Below, piece after piece: positions 1-6,496 of a stretch of DNA of 7,227 bases. The stretch lies in contig DUIL01000165.1 in NCBI GenBank assembly GCA_013330385.1, forward strand, positions 1 through 7,227. The letters are read 5' to 3'. The stretch is from Candidatus Thalassarchaeaceae archaeon. GTDB lineage: Archaea > Thermoplasmatota > Poseidoniia > Poseidoniales > Thalassarchaeaceae. The notes under the pieces were generated by a model. The model searched no databases. It was not told the DNA's origin and saw only the letters and a program-made list of their open reading frames with translations. Within the stretch, counting starts at the first letter, position 1. Each line of letters starts with the position of its first letter. Both the position numbers and the translations under genes were made by a program.

Positions 1-90
1 CTCATTACTGAGGAAGGCCCAGTTGTTCTTACTTCTGATTGCCCCAAAACAATTGAAGAAATTGAGGCTTTAGTAGGTTCAGGAGTCTGA
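1..90 (+). CDS. C-terminal 29 residues of an unidentified upstream gene
   Basis: The first frame is open from base 1 to a TGA at 88-90 and encodes 29 residues ending in an acidic helix-like stretch (TIEEIEALVGSGV). The fragment contains one cysteine in a VVLTSDCPKT segment. It ends only 4 bases before the mqnC start on the same strand, and the mqnC ribosome-binding site lies inside its last codons, so the two are probably co-transcribed and coupled. It could be another menaquinone-pathway gene, but the fragment is too short to recognise a family and I do not assign one. Confidence 0.7.
   Translation, partial: LITEEGPVVLTSDCPKTIEEIEALVGSGV
81..85 (+). promoter_or_regulatory. Ribosome-binding site of mqnC
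   Basis: AGGAG lies 9 bases upstream of the ATG at 95, within the last codons of the upstream gene. A second ATG at 91 is nearer (5 bases) but opens a frame that stops after about 14 codons, so the ATG at 95 is the start that is used. Confidence 0.6.
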
Positions 91-94
91 ATGT

Positions 95-1237
95 ATGTCT
101 GGTTGGAGAGAGATACTCTCTCAGCAAATGCATGATTCTCCTCCTCGTTTAACTGTTGAAGAAGCAACATTATTGTATGATCAAGCTGATTTCAATCAAC
201 TCCTCAGCACTGGTCTATTTAGACGTAAGAAAATGGTGCCTGGTAATGAAGTGACATATCTCATTGATAGGAATGTGAATTATACCAATGTGTGCACAAT
301 TAATTGCCAATTCTGTTCATTTTACAGATCTCCCGGCCACCATGAAACATATACTCAAACATTCGAACAAATCAGTGCACGTTTGTCTGAATTAGAGGGA
401 ATAGGCGGCTCACGTGTTTTAATGCAAGGCGGCGTTCATCCTGATTTGGATATTGATTGGTATATTGAATTGATAAGAAAACTTCACCTCAATCATCCAT
501 CTATTGCTCTCGACTGTTTTTCACCGATCGAAATAGAAGGTATAGCTGAAATTTGCGGAATACCCACTAAGAATGTGTTGTTGATGTTGAAGGATGCAGG
601 GATGCATGGTTTACCTGGTGGTGGCGCTGAAATGTTAGTCGACGATATCCGATTGGATATTTCTCCAAAAAAGGGTTCTGCAGAAAATTGGCTTAGGGTA
701 ATGGAAGAAGCACAGGAAATTGGTCTTACAACTTCCGCCACAAATGTAATTGGTTTTGGTGAGACAAATGCTAATCGAGTTCAACACATGAATCGAATTA
801 GAGAGTTACAAGATAGTTCCCAATCTAGGGGTTTAGTAGGTTTCACTTCTTTCATTTCTTGGCCCGTACAATTAGAAAACAATACATTCGGGAAGAGAAA
901 TAGAGGAAAGAATAGAATAGAATTGGGAGCGAGTGCCAATGAGTATCTGCGTCATATTGCAATTTCAAGATTATTTTTTGATAATATATTCCACATTCAG
1001 GCCTCATGGCCAACAATGGGTCTGGATATTGCCCAACTTGCTCTGTTAGCTGGCGCTGACGACATAGGATCGACAATGATGGAAGAAAATGTAGTCTCTG
1101 CATCTGGAACAACCAAAACTATGGCTAGTGAATCTGAACTTCAAAGAATTATTTCGGAAGCAGGTTTTATCCCAAAATTGAGAGATTCTGATTATGTATT
1201 TTCTGAGAATATTGTAGTTCGAAGCAATACGCCTTGA
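95..1237 (+). CDS. mqnC: Cyclic dehypoxanthinyl futalosine synthase (MqnC), radical SAM
   Basis: MqnC cyclises dehypoxanthinyl futalosine to its cyclic form in the futalosine route to menaquinone, using S-adenosylmethionine and a [4Fe-4S] cluster in the cytoplasm. The 380 residues match the family's usual length. The cluster motif CX3CX2C is at C67, C71 and C74, preceded by the typical NYTNV and followed by SFYR. QGGVHPDL (111-118), LPGGGAEML (173-181), GFGETNANRVQHM (220-232) and the C-terminal QASWPTMGL, GADDIGSTM and EENVVSASG blocks (302-338) are all hallmarks of MqnC as opposed to CofH of F420 synthesis. One departure is visible: the position that is normally His in the HxxxSPxE-like motif is Asp140 (DCFSPIEI). 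The start is supported by an AGGAG site. The gene is probably co-transcribed with the preceding one and converges on the membrane-protein gene. The main alternative is another member of the CofH/MqnC/MqnE superfamily. Confidence 0.88.
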   Translation: MSGWREILSQQMHDSPPRLTVEEATLLYDQADFNQLLSTGLFRRKKMVPGNEVTYLIDRNVNYTNVCTINCQFCSFYRSPGHHETYTQTFEQISARLSELEGIGGSRVLMQGGVHPDLDIDWYIELIRKLHLNHPSIALDCFSPIEIEGIAEICGIPTKNVLLMLKDAGMHGLPGGGAEMLVDDIRLDISPKKGSAENWLRVMEEAQEIGLTTSATNVIGFGETNANRVQHMNRIRELQDSSQSRGLVGFTSFISWPVQLENNTFGKRNRGKNRIELGASANEYLRHIAISRLFFDNIFHIQASWPTMGLDIAQLALLAGADDIGSTMMEENVVSASGTTKTMASESELQRIISEAGFIPKLRDSDYVFSENIVVRSNTP

Positions 1238-1247
1238 ATCTGTAAAT

Positions 1248-1272
1248 AATTAGCAGTTATTTTTCGCTAATT
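1248..1272. terminator. Small hairpin between convergent genes
   Basis: A perfect 7-bp inverted repeat, AATTAGC (1248-1254) and GCTAATT (1266-1272), encloses an 11-base loop with a run of five T. It sits across the 19-bp convergent gap and the last codons of the minus-strand gene. Because it is symmetric it could help end transcription from both sides. The stem is short and AT-rich, and archaeal termination usually relies on T-runs, so the role is a guess. Confidence 0.3.
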
Positions 1273-2324
1273 TCAGCTCTACTGCTCATCAAAGGTAGTT
1301 TTTCAATATTTATTTCTTCTTCTGGTCCTTGCATTATAATGGGTTTTACCCATTGCATTTTTGCTCCACTTCTTTGAACATATACAATTAATTCCCAATG
1401 CAATGCAATCAGTGAGGAGTAGATTGAACCTGGCCATCTTTCTTCAGGACCTTGCAATGTACAACTCCCCCCTCCATTTAGATTTACCAATTCGCCTCGG
1501 GAACAAACCCGCAGAGGTTCTAGTATAAGCACACGTGAATGGGCAATTGGCATAGGAATTGCTTCCCCTACTCCAGTTCCATGTTCTTCCACTGAGGCGA
1601 TTCTTCGTTCTGGTAATGGTGTTGACATTCCAGGTGGTGGTTGTTCATTCTCATCTCTGTCCAATGCTTTGAGTATTGACGCTCTCTCAGGGACAGCAAC
1701 GCCAACTTGTAACCTAGCGGCTTCGACAATAACTCCCTCTGGCATTTTCATAGAGTTTATTGTGACATTTCCATTTCCGATTTTCAAATCAATTTCAGGT
1801 TCATCTAAAGGGTTCTGAATGTAGTAATTTTGATTGTTTATATCTCTATAATTAGCGAAACTCCTCATTATAATTGGTAGCACGAATATCGGAAATGTGA
1901 TTAATAAAAGGAGTGGATAATCCAGAGGCCCAATTTGATAGGACTGCAACAGAATACTATTTTGTGATATTACAGGAGCTATGGCATGTAGTAGTAACGA
2001 CATTATCAAAATAACTACCGTTGGAGCTATGAGTTTTCGAGCAATAGCATGAATTGAGTCTGGTTCGATATACCAACCATCCCGAGTTCGCATTAAAAAT
2101 GGCAAAGTTGCAGTTGTAGTAACTGAGTCAATAATAGGTAACAAATCATCTCCAGTTTTTTTCCCTCTCCATTCGACCATCCACCCTTCCTCATTACCAA
2201 TTCTAAATGGTGTGGGTGGTTTTGAATCTGATCTAACAATCACTTCTATGATAGGGATTGATGAGGGGTCAATATTAGAATAATCAAAAGAGGGATATCT
2301 TATTCTTTGAACCGATTCCATCAT
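1257..2324 (-). CDS. Unrecognised membrane protein with two central transmembrane helices
   Basis: I do not recognise this 355-residue protein. It has a soluble N-terminal part of about 97 residues containing GWMVEWRGKK (47-56) and the similar-sounding RDGWYIEP (81-88). Two hydrophobic helices follow at about 98-119 and 136-153, separated by a 16-residue loop. A soluble C-terminal part of about 200 residues includes a proline-rich linker (NEQPPPGMSTPLPE, 226-239). Arg/Lys at 96-97 and Arg at 154 and 160 flank the hairpin, so both soluble parts are probably cytoplasmic. Only two cysteines (274, 288) are present and no catalytic motif is visible. It starts with tandem ATGs one base after the stop of the reductase gene, with GGGG inside the end of that gene as a possible ribosome site. 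This implies translational coupling and a shared transcript. A lipid- or envelope-related role is suggested only by that neighbour. Confidence 0.8.
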   Translation of the reverse strand: MMESVQRIRYPSFDYSNIDPSSIPIIEVIVRSDSKPPTPFRIGNEEGWMVEWRGKKTGDDLLPIIDSVTTTATLPFLMRTRDGWYIEPDSIHAIARKLIAPTVVILIMSLLLHAIAPVISQNSILLQSYQIGPLDYPLLLLITFPIFVLPIIMRSFANYRDINNQNYYIQNPLDEPEIDLKIGNGNVTINSMKMPEGVIVEAARLQVGVAVPERASILKALDRDENEQPPPGMSTPLPERRIASVEEHGTGVGEAIPMPIAHSRVLILEPLRVCSRGELVNLNGGGSCTLQGPEERWPGSIYSSLIALHWELIVYVQRSGAKMQWVKPIIMQGPEEEINIEKLPLMSSRAEISEK

Positions 2325-2325
2325 T

Positions 2326-3534
2326 TCAACCCCAAATCAAAGCCTTGGCTGCTTTTCTAGTTAATTTTCTAAACTCAGGAATTTCTTTTAACATACGAAG
2401 ACCTAATGGTAATGGATTTTCTATTTCTCCTATTTCATCAATCATTAGTATCACCTCGGGACGTGACCAAATTGCAAATACCTTGTCCAATTCATCATCA
2501 CTCGATTCAGTAAGAAAAGCATCCCTCAGTGCTTTCGATCGATTTAATTTCTTCCTTAAAGGCATTAATTCATTTGATATTTCCTTCATTCTTGAAGTTG
2601 ACAAATTCCCTTGTCTAATGGCATTAACTAATTGAGGGACCAATAAGTCAACTTGTTCGAAGCCTTTGCCAATTCCTCCACCTGTTGTTGGTTTGCACAG
2701 TCCAGCAGCATCTCCAAAGACAGCAATCCTTTCTGCTAGAGGATTTGCAATCATTCCCGAAGGGATTGGCCCACAATATCTTCCTATTTCTCTACAATCG
2801 CTAAATCTTTCTTTCCAAATTTCCTTAGACAATAATGTATTCAATAAATCTTCACAATCTCCATCATTAATTCTATCCGGCCTAGTCCAAGTCCCAATTC
2901 TTGTTGTTTCACCAGATGGTATGGCCCAAGCGAAAAATCCTGGTGCGATATCTTCACCAGTATAAACATCTAATCTCCCATCCGATCCTGAATAACCTGT
3001 AACTTCGATTTGAAAACCGATCATCATTTCCTTCGGTCTTCCCAATCTGAATTTCCTCCGAACCCATGAATGAGCACCGTCGGCTCCACATAAGAGTGCA
3101 CAGGAGATTTTTCTTTCTCCATTTGGTGTTGAAACAGTAACTTCAACACAATTCTCCTTTTTTTCTGCATCAATAGGTTTTGTCGATAATGATAAATCAG
3201 CACCTAGCTCTAATGCTTGCCTCACTACAGTTTCGTCAAACAATTTCCTACAGACGGACCAAGTACGAACTCTTTCGCGTTGTCCGATTTCAAGTTCAAT
3301 TCCGGATGGGCTGTGCATCCTTGCCCCCCAAATCCTTGTCAGTACAGTATCGTATGCGTCCACCTTCTCCATCGCAGCAGGATTTACTAAACCGGCGCAT
3401 TGAAATGGCCGTCCAATTTCTGAGTGTTCTTCAAGGATGAGTACACTTACTCCATGTTCACGAAATCTTCTACCAAGATACCCTCCAACGGGCCCCGCTC
3501 CTACGATTATTACATCGTACTCTGTGGCGGTCAC
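2326..3534 (-). CDS. Geranylgeranyl reductase-family FAD-dependent oxidoreductase
   Basis: Enzymes of this family reduce the double bonds of geranylgeranyl chains. In archaea the usual substrates are the isoprenoid ether lipids and sometimes menaquinone tails; the enzyme acts at the membrane surface. The 402 residues show the N-terminal dinucleotide fold GAGPVG (12-17), the acidic end of beta strand 2 (LEE, 34-36), a GRPFQCAG segment (41-48) with the family's Cys46, GADGAHSWVR (150-159), FAWAIP (201-206) matching the substrate-site YxWxFP motif, and the second FAD motif GDAAGLCKPTTGGGI (274-288). The length is typical. The only in-frame start is a GTG; AAGGGG lies just 2 bases ahead of it, which is close for a ribosome site. 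It lies 48 bp after topA and one base before the membrane-protein gene. An undefined FAD monooxygenase is the alternative, and the exact substrate cannot be told from sequence. Confidence 0.85.
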   Translation of the reverse strand: MTATEYDVIIVGAGPVGGYLGRRFREHGVSVLILEEHSEIGRPFQCAGLVNPAAMEKVDAYDTVLTRIWGARMHSPSGIELEIGQRERVRTWSVCRKLFDETVVRQALELGADLSLSTKPIDAEKKENCVEVTVSTPNGERKISCALLCGADGAHSWVRRKFRLGRPKEMMIGFQIEVTGYSGSDGRLDVYTGEDIAPGFFAWAIPSGETTRIGTWTRPDRINDGDCEDLLNTLLSKEIWKERFSDCREIGRYCGPIPSGMIANPLAERIAVFGDAAGLCKPTTGGGIGKGFEQVDLLVPQLVNAIRQGNLSTSRMKEISNELMPLRKKLNRSKALRDAFLTESSDDELDKVFAIWSRPEVILMIDEIGEIENPLPLGLRMLKEIPEFRKLTRKAAKALIWG

Positions 3535-3582
3535 GTCCCCTTCACAGGGCTTGTGTTCTTGAGGATGATTCTTTGTTGGTAT

Positions 3583-5871
3583 CTATTTCTTACCTTTTCC
3601 ACGATTATCTCTTATCAATTTCTTAAGAATTGTAATGAGTTTACTTGCTTGCTCCTTTGTAATTTCTTTAAGGTTGACTGCTTCTACTAAAGCCATAGCA
3701 TCTTCAATTGAAATTCCAGCCTTCTCAGACATATTTTCGATTGCACCAATCTGTTTTTCTGTTGCAGGTGAGTCCTTATCTCTATAAATCAAATCTCCAA
3801 TAATCTTACTTGCGGTTCCATCTCTACTTCCAGTGAGACTATCTAAGTCTTGATGTCCCATTTCTTTCAGATAAGTATCGAGATCTAATTTTAACTTTTC
3901 AGTAAGTCGGATAATCAAAGCAATTTGTTTATCGCTCGCAGGGATATTTCCATTTCCATTTTTACTCATTGAGTCTATCAAACTATGAGCTTCTTCTCCA
4001 GATATTTCTGAGAGTTCCTTGCCGTTGAGGATTTTCGCCTTTTCCTCATCAGTCATCTTTGATATTCTACTATTGATGTAATTATATTGCTTAGGCGTGG
4101 GCTTTTGTTTTCTAACTTCTAAAGCGCTATTATGCATTGATCGGAAATCCGTTACAAATGAGTCCCAAACTCCAGAACCTAGTACATCACCATTTTCTAT
4201 TCCATCAAGATTTGCTTCCATGAAAGCTGTAAATTCTGGAGTGAATAGGCCTTTAGTAACAGTGTTATTAGACAAATCTTGTTCATTGTAAAATGGTGCA
4301 ACTTCTAACCACATCGTTCTACCATCGTTAGAGGGGGATAGAGATGCCCCTTCTTTGTTCACATATCCTCTATCTATCAGCTTAGTTACTGTAGTTAGGT
4401 ACGTCGATGGGCGACCTATGGATGCACCTTTCATTTCTTGGATTATTGAACTTTCACTGAATCTACGAGGTGGTTTTGTTTCATCGGTAATTTTCCGTGG
4501 ATTTTCTTTTGCAGAGGAAAAAGCCCATTTTGAACCAACATCGAACCCAGAAGTAGGTGGTGTAGTTCTTGCTTCGGAATTGGAATCGGAGTAAACAGCC
4601 TCCCATCCCGCATGTATTCTCCATGATGCGGTACCGTAGAGAACCTTCTCTAGCCCTTCCACGCTCGCTGTCAAATCACGCCGTTCCCTCACAGAATCAG
4701 ACATTTGGCTTCCAGCAAATCTTGCCCAGATTAGACGATAGAGTGATATTTGATCATCATCAACTTCTGCTAAAGTTTTGGATTCTGGATTTGTAGGTCT
4801 AATCGCTTCGTGGGCATCTTGCACGTTCTTTGCGCCCTTCTTAGAATCGGGGCCCAATACACCAGTTCCTAGAAATTCTTCACCAAAATCGTTCGAAATA
4901 ACCTTTCTTACTCTCTCTCTTGCTGTTTCACTAGTTCTAGTCGAGTCAGTCCTGATGTATGTAATGTGTCCACTTTGGTAGAGTGTTGTCGCAACACGAT
5001 TAATTCTTGCTATTGACCATCCCATTCTGCTACTGGCTGCCCTTAGCATTGTGTCCGTAGTAAATGGTGGTTTAGGCTTCCTTTTTGTGACCCCTTCTTT
5101 TACAGATTGAATAATAACTTCACCAGAATCTTTTAGATTAACAAACGCATTTTCAGCCAGTTCGTCAATAGAAGTCCTGTCTGGGTGGTGCTTCCCATCA
5201 TCATCTGTCCATGCCTCCGTATCGTTCTTTTCATGGAATCTAACTTTGAATGTCACTCCATCTGCATCCGCTTGTACTGAATGATACGGTATAGGTACGT
5301 GAGCCTCCCTCTCAATTTCTCTATCTACAATAAATCCTAGTGTAGGAGTTTGGACTCTTCCCATTGATGCAAGGTCCCATGAGCGAGAGAATCTTGAGCA
5401 GCGAAATCCAACTAGTCTATCCATGAATCTTCTTACTTTTGCAGCATCGACTAAATCCATATCTATTTCTCTAGGTGATTCGATGGCAGCTTGAACAGCA
5501 TTCTTGGTGATTTCATAGAAAGTAACTCTTTTGATCACCGGGAAATCACTGAATATTTCCTTCAAGCGCCAAGCGATGAACTCACCTTCTCTATCAGGAT
5601 CGGTGGCGATGTAAATTTCATCGACATCTTTGTTCTTTGCTTTATTTATCATTTTAGTCATGACACGCTCGGCCCTATCAGTCCATGCCCAAGGTGGTTC
5701 AGGGAGTTTACCTTCCTTTGAAGCCCACATTGCTTTATTATCTTGTTTTGAGCCACCCTTGTTTGGCAAATCTTGTACATGTCCATTACAAGCATCAACA
5801 ATCCAACCTTTTCCTAGATACTTCTTCACTGTTCTAGCCTTAGCGCCGGATTCTAGAATCATTAATTTCAT
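3583..5871 (-). CDS. topA: DNA topoisomerase I (type IA, bacterial-type) with a non-zinc tail
   Basis: The enzyme relaxes negatively supercoiled DNA by transient single-strand cleavage through a 5'-phosphotyrosine. The Toprim domain carries Glu7 (LESGAKA) and DPDREGE (91-97, acidic D91, D93, E95). MGRVQTPTL (170-178) is the family block. The nucleophile is Tyr305 in TYIRTDSTR. DAHEAIRPT (352-360) and GRPSTYLTTVTKLIDRGYV (486-504) complete a full bacterial-type core that ends near residue 590. The 762 residues approach bacterial TopA length, but only two cysteines (28, 158) exist, so the usual C-terminal Cys4 zinc ribbons are absent. Instead residues 591-753 form three related modules, followed by a basic end (RDNRGKGKK). 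The ATG is supported by AAGGGGG 6 bases upstream and by the family N-terminus starting directly at it. It is first of a likely three-gene transcript with the reductase and the membrane protein. Confidence 0.95.
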   Translation of the reverse strand: MKLMILESGAKARTVKKYLGKGWIVDACNGHVQDLPNKGGSKQDNKAMWASKEGKLPEPPWAWTDRAERVMTKMINKAKNKDVDEIYIATDPDREGEFIAWRLKEIFSDFPVIKRVTFYEITKNAVQAAIESPREIDMDLVDAAKVRRFMDRLVGFRCSRFSRSWDLASMGRVQTPTLGFIVDREIEREAHVPIPYHSVQADADGVTFKVRFHEKNDTEAWTDDDGKHHPDRTSIDELAENAFVNLKDSGEVIIQSVKEGVTKRKPKPPFTTDTMLRAASSRMGWSIARINRVATTLYQSGHITYIRTDSTRTSETARERVRKVISNDFGEEFLGTGVLGPDSKKGAKNVQDAHEAIRPTNPESKTLAEVDDDQISLYRLIWARFAGSQMSDSVRERRDLTASVEGLEKVLYGTASWRIHAGWEAVYSDSNSEARTTPPTSGFDVGSKWAFSSAKENPRKITDETKPPRRFSESSIIQEMKGASIGRPSTYLTTVTKLIDRGYVNKEGASLSPSNDGRTMWLEVAPFYNEQDLSNNTVTKGLFTPEFTAFMEANLDGIENGDVLGSGVWDSFVTDFRSMHNSALEVRKQKPTPKQYNYINSRISKMTDEEKAKILNGKELSEISGEEAHSLIDSMSKNGNGNIPASDKQIALIIRLTEKLKLDLDTYLKEMGHQDLDSLTGSRDGTASKIIGDLIYRDKDSPATEKQIGAIENMSEKAGISIEDAMALVEAVNLKEITKEQASKLITILKKLIRDNRGKGKK
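3613..4101 (-). repeat. Three tandem protein modules in the TopA tail
   Basis: Residues 591-635, 643-695 and 701-753 of TopA begin alike: PTPKQYNYI, PASDKQIALI and PATEKQIGAI. Each then runs through an amphipathic helical region and ends alike: GEEAHSLIDSM, GTASKIIGDLI and KEQASKLITIL. The Lys-Gln to Ala/Ser-x-x-Ile spacing is about 36-42 residues. The pattern resembles small Q-x-L...EAS-x-I-x-L modules that I recall from DUF3072-like and phage DNA-metabolism proteins. That resemblance is from memory and not tested. They take the place of the zinc fingers that normally help bind single-stranded DNA. Confidence 0.75.
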
Positions 5872-5877
5872 TTGAGT

Positions 5878-5884
5878 CCCCCTT
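5878..5884 (-). promoter_or_regulatory. Ribosome-binding site of topA
   Basis: AAGGGGG on the minus strand lies 6 bases before the topA ATG. It supports that start and implies the topA message has a leader and is not leaderless. Confidence 0.55.
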
Positions 5885-5948
5885 CTGAAAACTAGTAGCG
5901 TCTGACTGACATCAGAGTACCACGATTCGCGGTGGCGTCATGAACCCT

Positions 5949-5957
5949 GTATAAACA
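5949..5957 (-). promoter_or_regulatory. Possible archaeal TATA box for topA
   Basis: The minus strand reads TGTTTATAC here, close to an archaeal TATA element, about 78 bases before the topA start. Initiation about 25 bases downstream would leave a leader of roughly 50 bases that includes the ribosome site and a short inverted repeat, TCTGA/TCAGA (5901-5905 and 5912-5916). No clear BRE is visible, so this is tentative. Confidence 0.35.
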
Positions 5958-5974
5958 TGAGCAAGCGAAGGGCC

Positions 5975-6032
5975 ATTCAACGCGCGGGCACGTGCGGGCC
6001 TGCGCTACGCGCACACGCCTACGCGCGCGAAT
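5975..6032. other. GC-rich imperfect inverted repeat upstream of topA
   Basis: In an otherwise AT-rich window, 40 of the 49 bases at 5981-6029 are G or C. They can fold as an interrupted stem: 5975-5978 with 6029-6032 (ATTC/GAAT), 5981-5986 with 6022-6027 (CGCGCG both arms), 5987-5989 with 6017-6019, and 5992-5996 with 6010-6014. That is 18 pairs around a 13-base loop. CTACGCGC also occurs twice in direct orientation (6005-6012, 6019-6026). The stop codon of the 141-residue gene lies in the right arm. It could be a termination or processing structure or a protein-binding site; the function is unknown. Confidence 0.5.
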
Positions 6033-6444
6033 CACTCAGTAGTGCTGAACGGGACAATGCCTCATCCCATGGTAATTCTGCATCAGGCCCGCCACACCCC
6101 ACACATCCAGGGTATCCAGCTGATGCTAGAGCAAATAATTCTGAAATGAACATATCCCATTCTCTTTCTTCATCCATTGGAATCCAAACATAATCTATTT
6201 CTTCAGGGGGCGAGGCTGAAAACATACCTCCACCCTCACCAGATAGTTCTAATCTTATTTCATCGGATGTATTATTTCGAAATTCAATGCCGATGTATAG
6301 ATTCGGTGCTATATCTGATAATCTCAAAGAAAGGTCTGAAACGGATAACTTCCAGTCACTTGGATGATAGACTTCAACTCCCCTTGAACGAAGTAGCCTC
6401 CGTGCTAGTTCGCGTAAGGAACGGAGTTTGTGTTCGCTGCTCAC
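6019..6444 (-). CDS. Unrecognised 141-residue acidic protein
   Basis: I do not recognise this protein. It starts with a basic helix-forming stretch (RSLRELARRLLRSRGVEVY, 8-26). A beta-rich middle with alternating hydrophobic residues follows (LSVSDLSLRLSDI, 33-45; LYIGIEFRN, 49-57; IRLEL, 63-67). An acidic segment, EEIDYVWIPMDEEREWDMFI (81-100), precedes a short CVGC pair inside a glycine-rich loop (GYPGCVGCGG, 110-119). Two cysteines alone do not make a zinc site, though a dimer could. No signal peptide or membrane helix is present. The start is a GTG at 6444; the frame is open further upstream but offers no ATG there. The gene precedes topA on the same strand by 147 bp and diverges from pyrD. 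The amino-acid make-up looks like a real folded protein, but no homology supports it. Confidence 0.65.
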   Translation of the reverse strand: MSSEHKLRSLRELARRLLRSRGVEVYHPSDWKLSVSDLSLRLSDIAPNLYIGIEFRNNTSDEIRLELSGEGGGMFSASPPEEIDYVWIPMDEEREWDMFISELFALASAGYPGCVGCGGPDAELPWDEALSRSALLSDSRA

Positions 6445-6463
6445 ACTAGCCGCAGGGCACGCA

Positions 6464-6476
6464 ATCCTTGAAGGAT
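6464..6476. repeat. 13-bp palindrome in the divergent intergenic region
   Basis: ATCCTT-G-AAGGAT is a perfect 6-bp inverted repeat around a central G, placed in the 52 bp between the divergent 141-residue gene and pyrD. The position suits a regulator-binding site acting on one or both genes. No TATA box is obvious nearby, so this is only a candidate operator. Confidence 0.3.
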
Positions 6477-6496
6477 ACCTCTGTACCCGACAAGCA

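Noticed and set aside
852..1112. Minus-strand 86-codon frame within mqnC
   Set aside because: It is a shadow of the conserved C-terminal half of mqnC, which carries family motifs throughout.
95..1237. CofH (F420 synthesis) as the identity of the radical SAM gene
   Set aside because: The QASW, GADDIGSTM and EENVVSASG blocks and the LPGGGAEML motif fit MqnC better, and no CofG-like partner is seen next to it.
3535..3585. topA and the reductase are in the same frame, with the topA TAG followed by 16 open codons up to the GTG; considered stop-codon readthrough or a TAG-decoded fusion
   Set aside because: Same-frame neighbours with a short stop-free gap are likely by chance, both proteins have complete natural ends, and the 16 codons encode nothing recognisable.
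5981..6029. GC-rich block considered as a tRNA or other structured RNA gene
   Set aside because: No cloverleaf, T-loop GTTC or CCA-like acceptor arrangement can be drawn; the block fits only an interrupted single hairpin.
5957..6193. Plus-strand 78-codon frame starting MSKRRAIQ, just after a TATA-like element
   Set aside because: It runs antisense through the GC-rich hairpin and the 141-residue gene, its composition is that of stop-free GC-rich sequence, it has no ribosome site, and the TATA-like bases touch its ATG, too close to act as its promoter.
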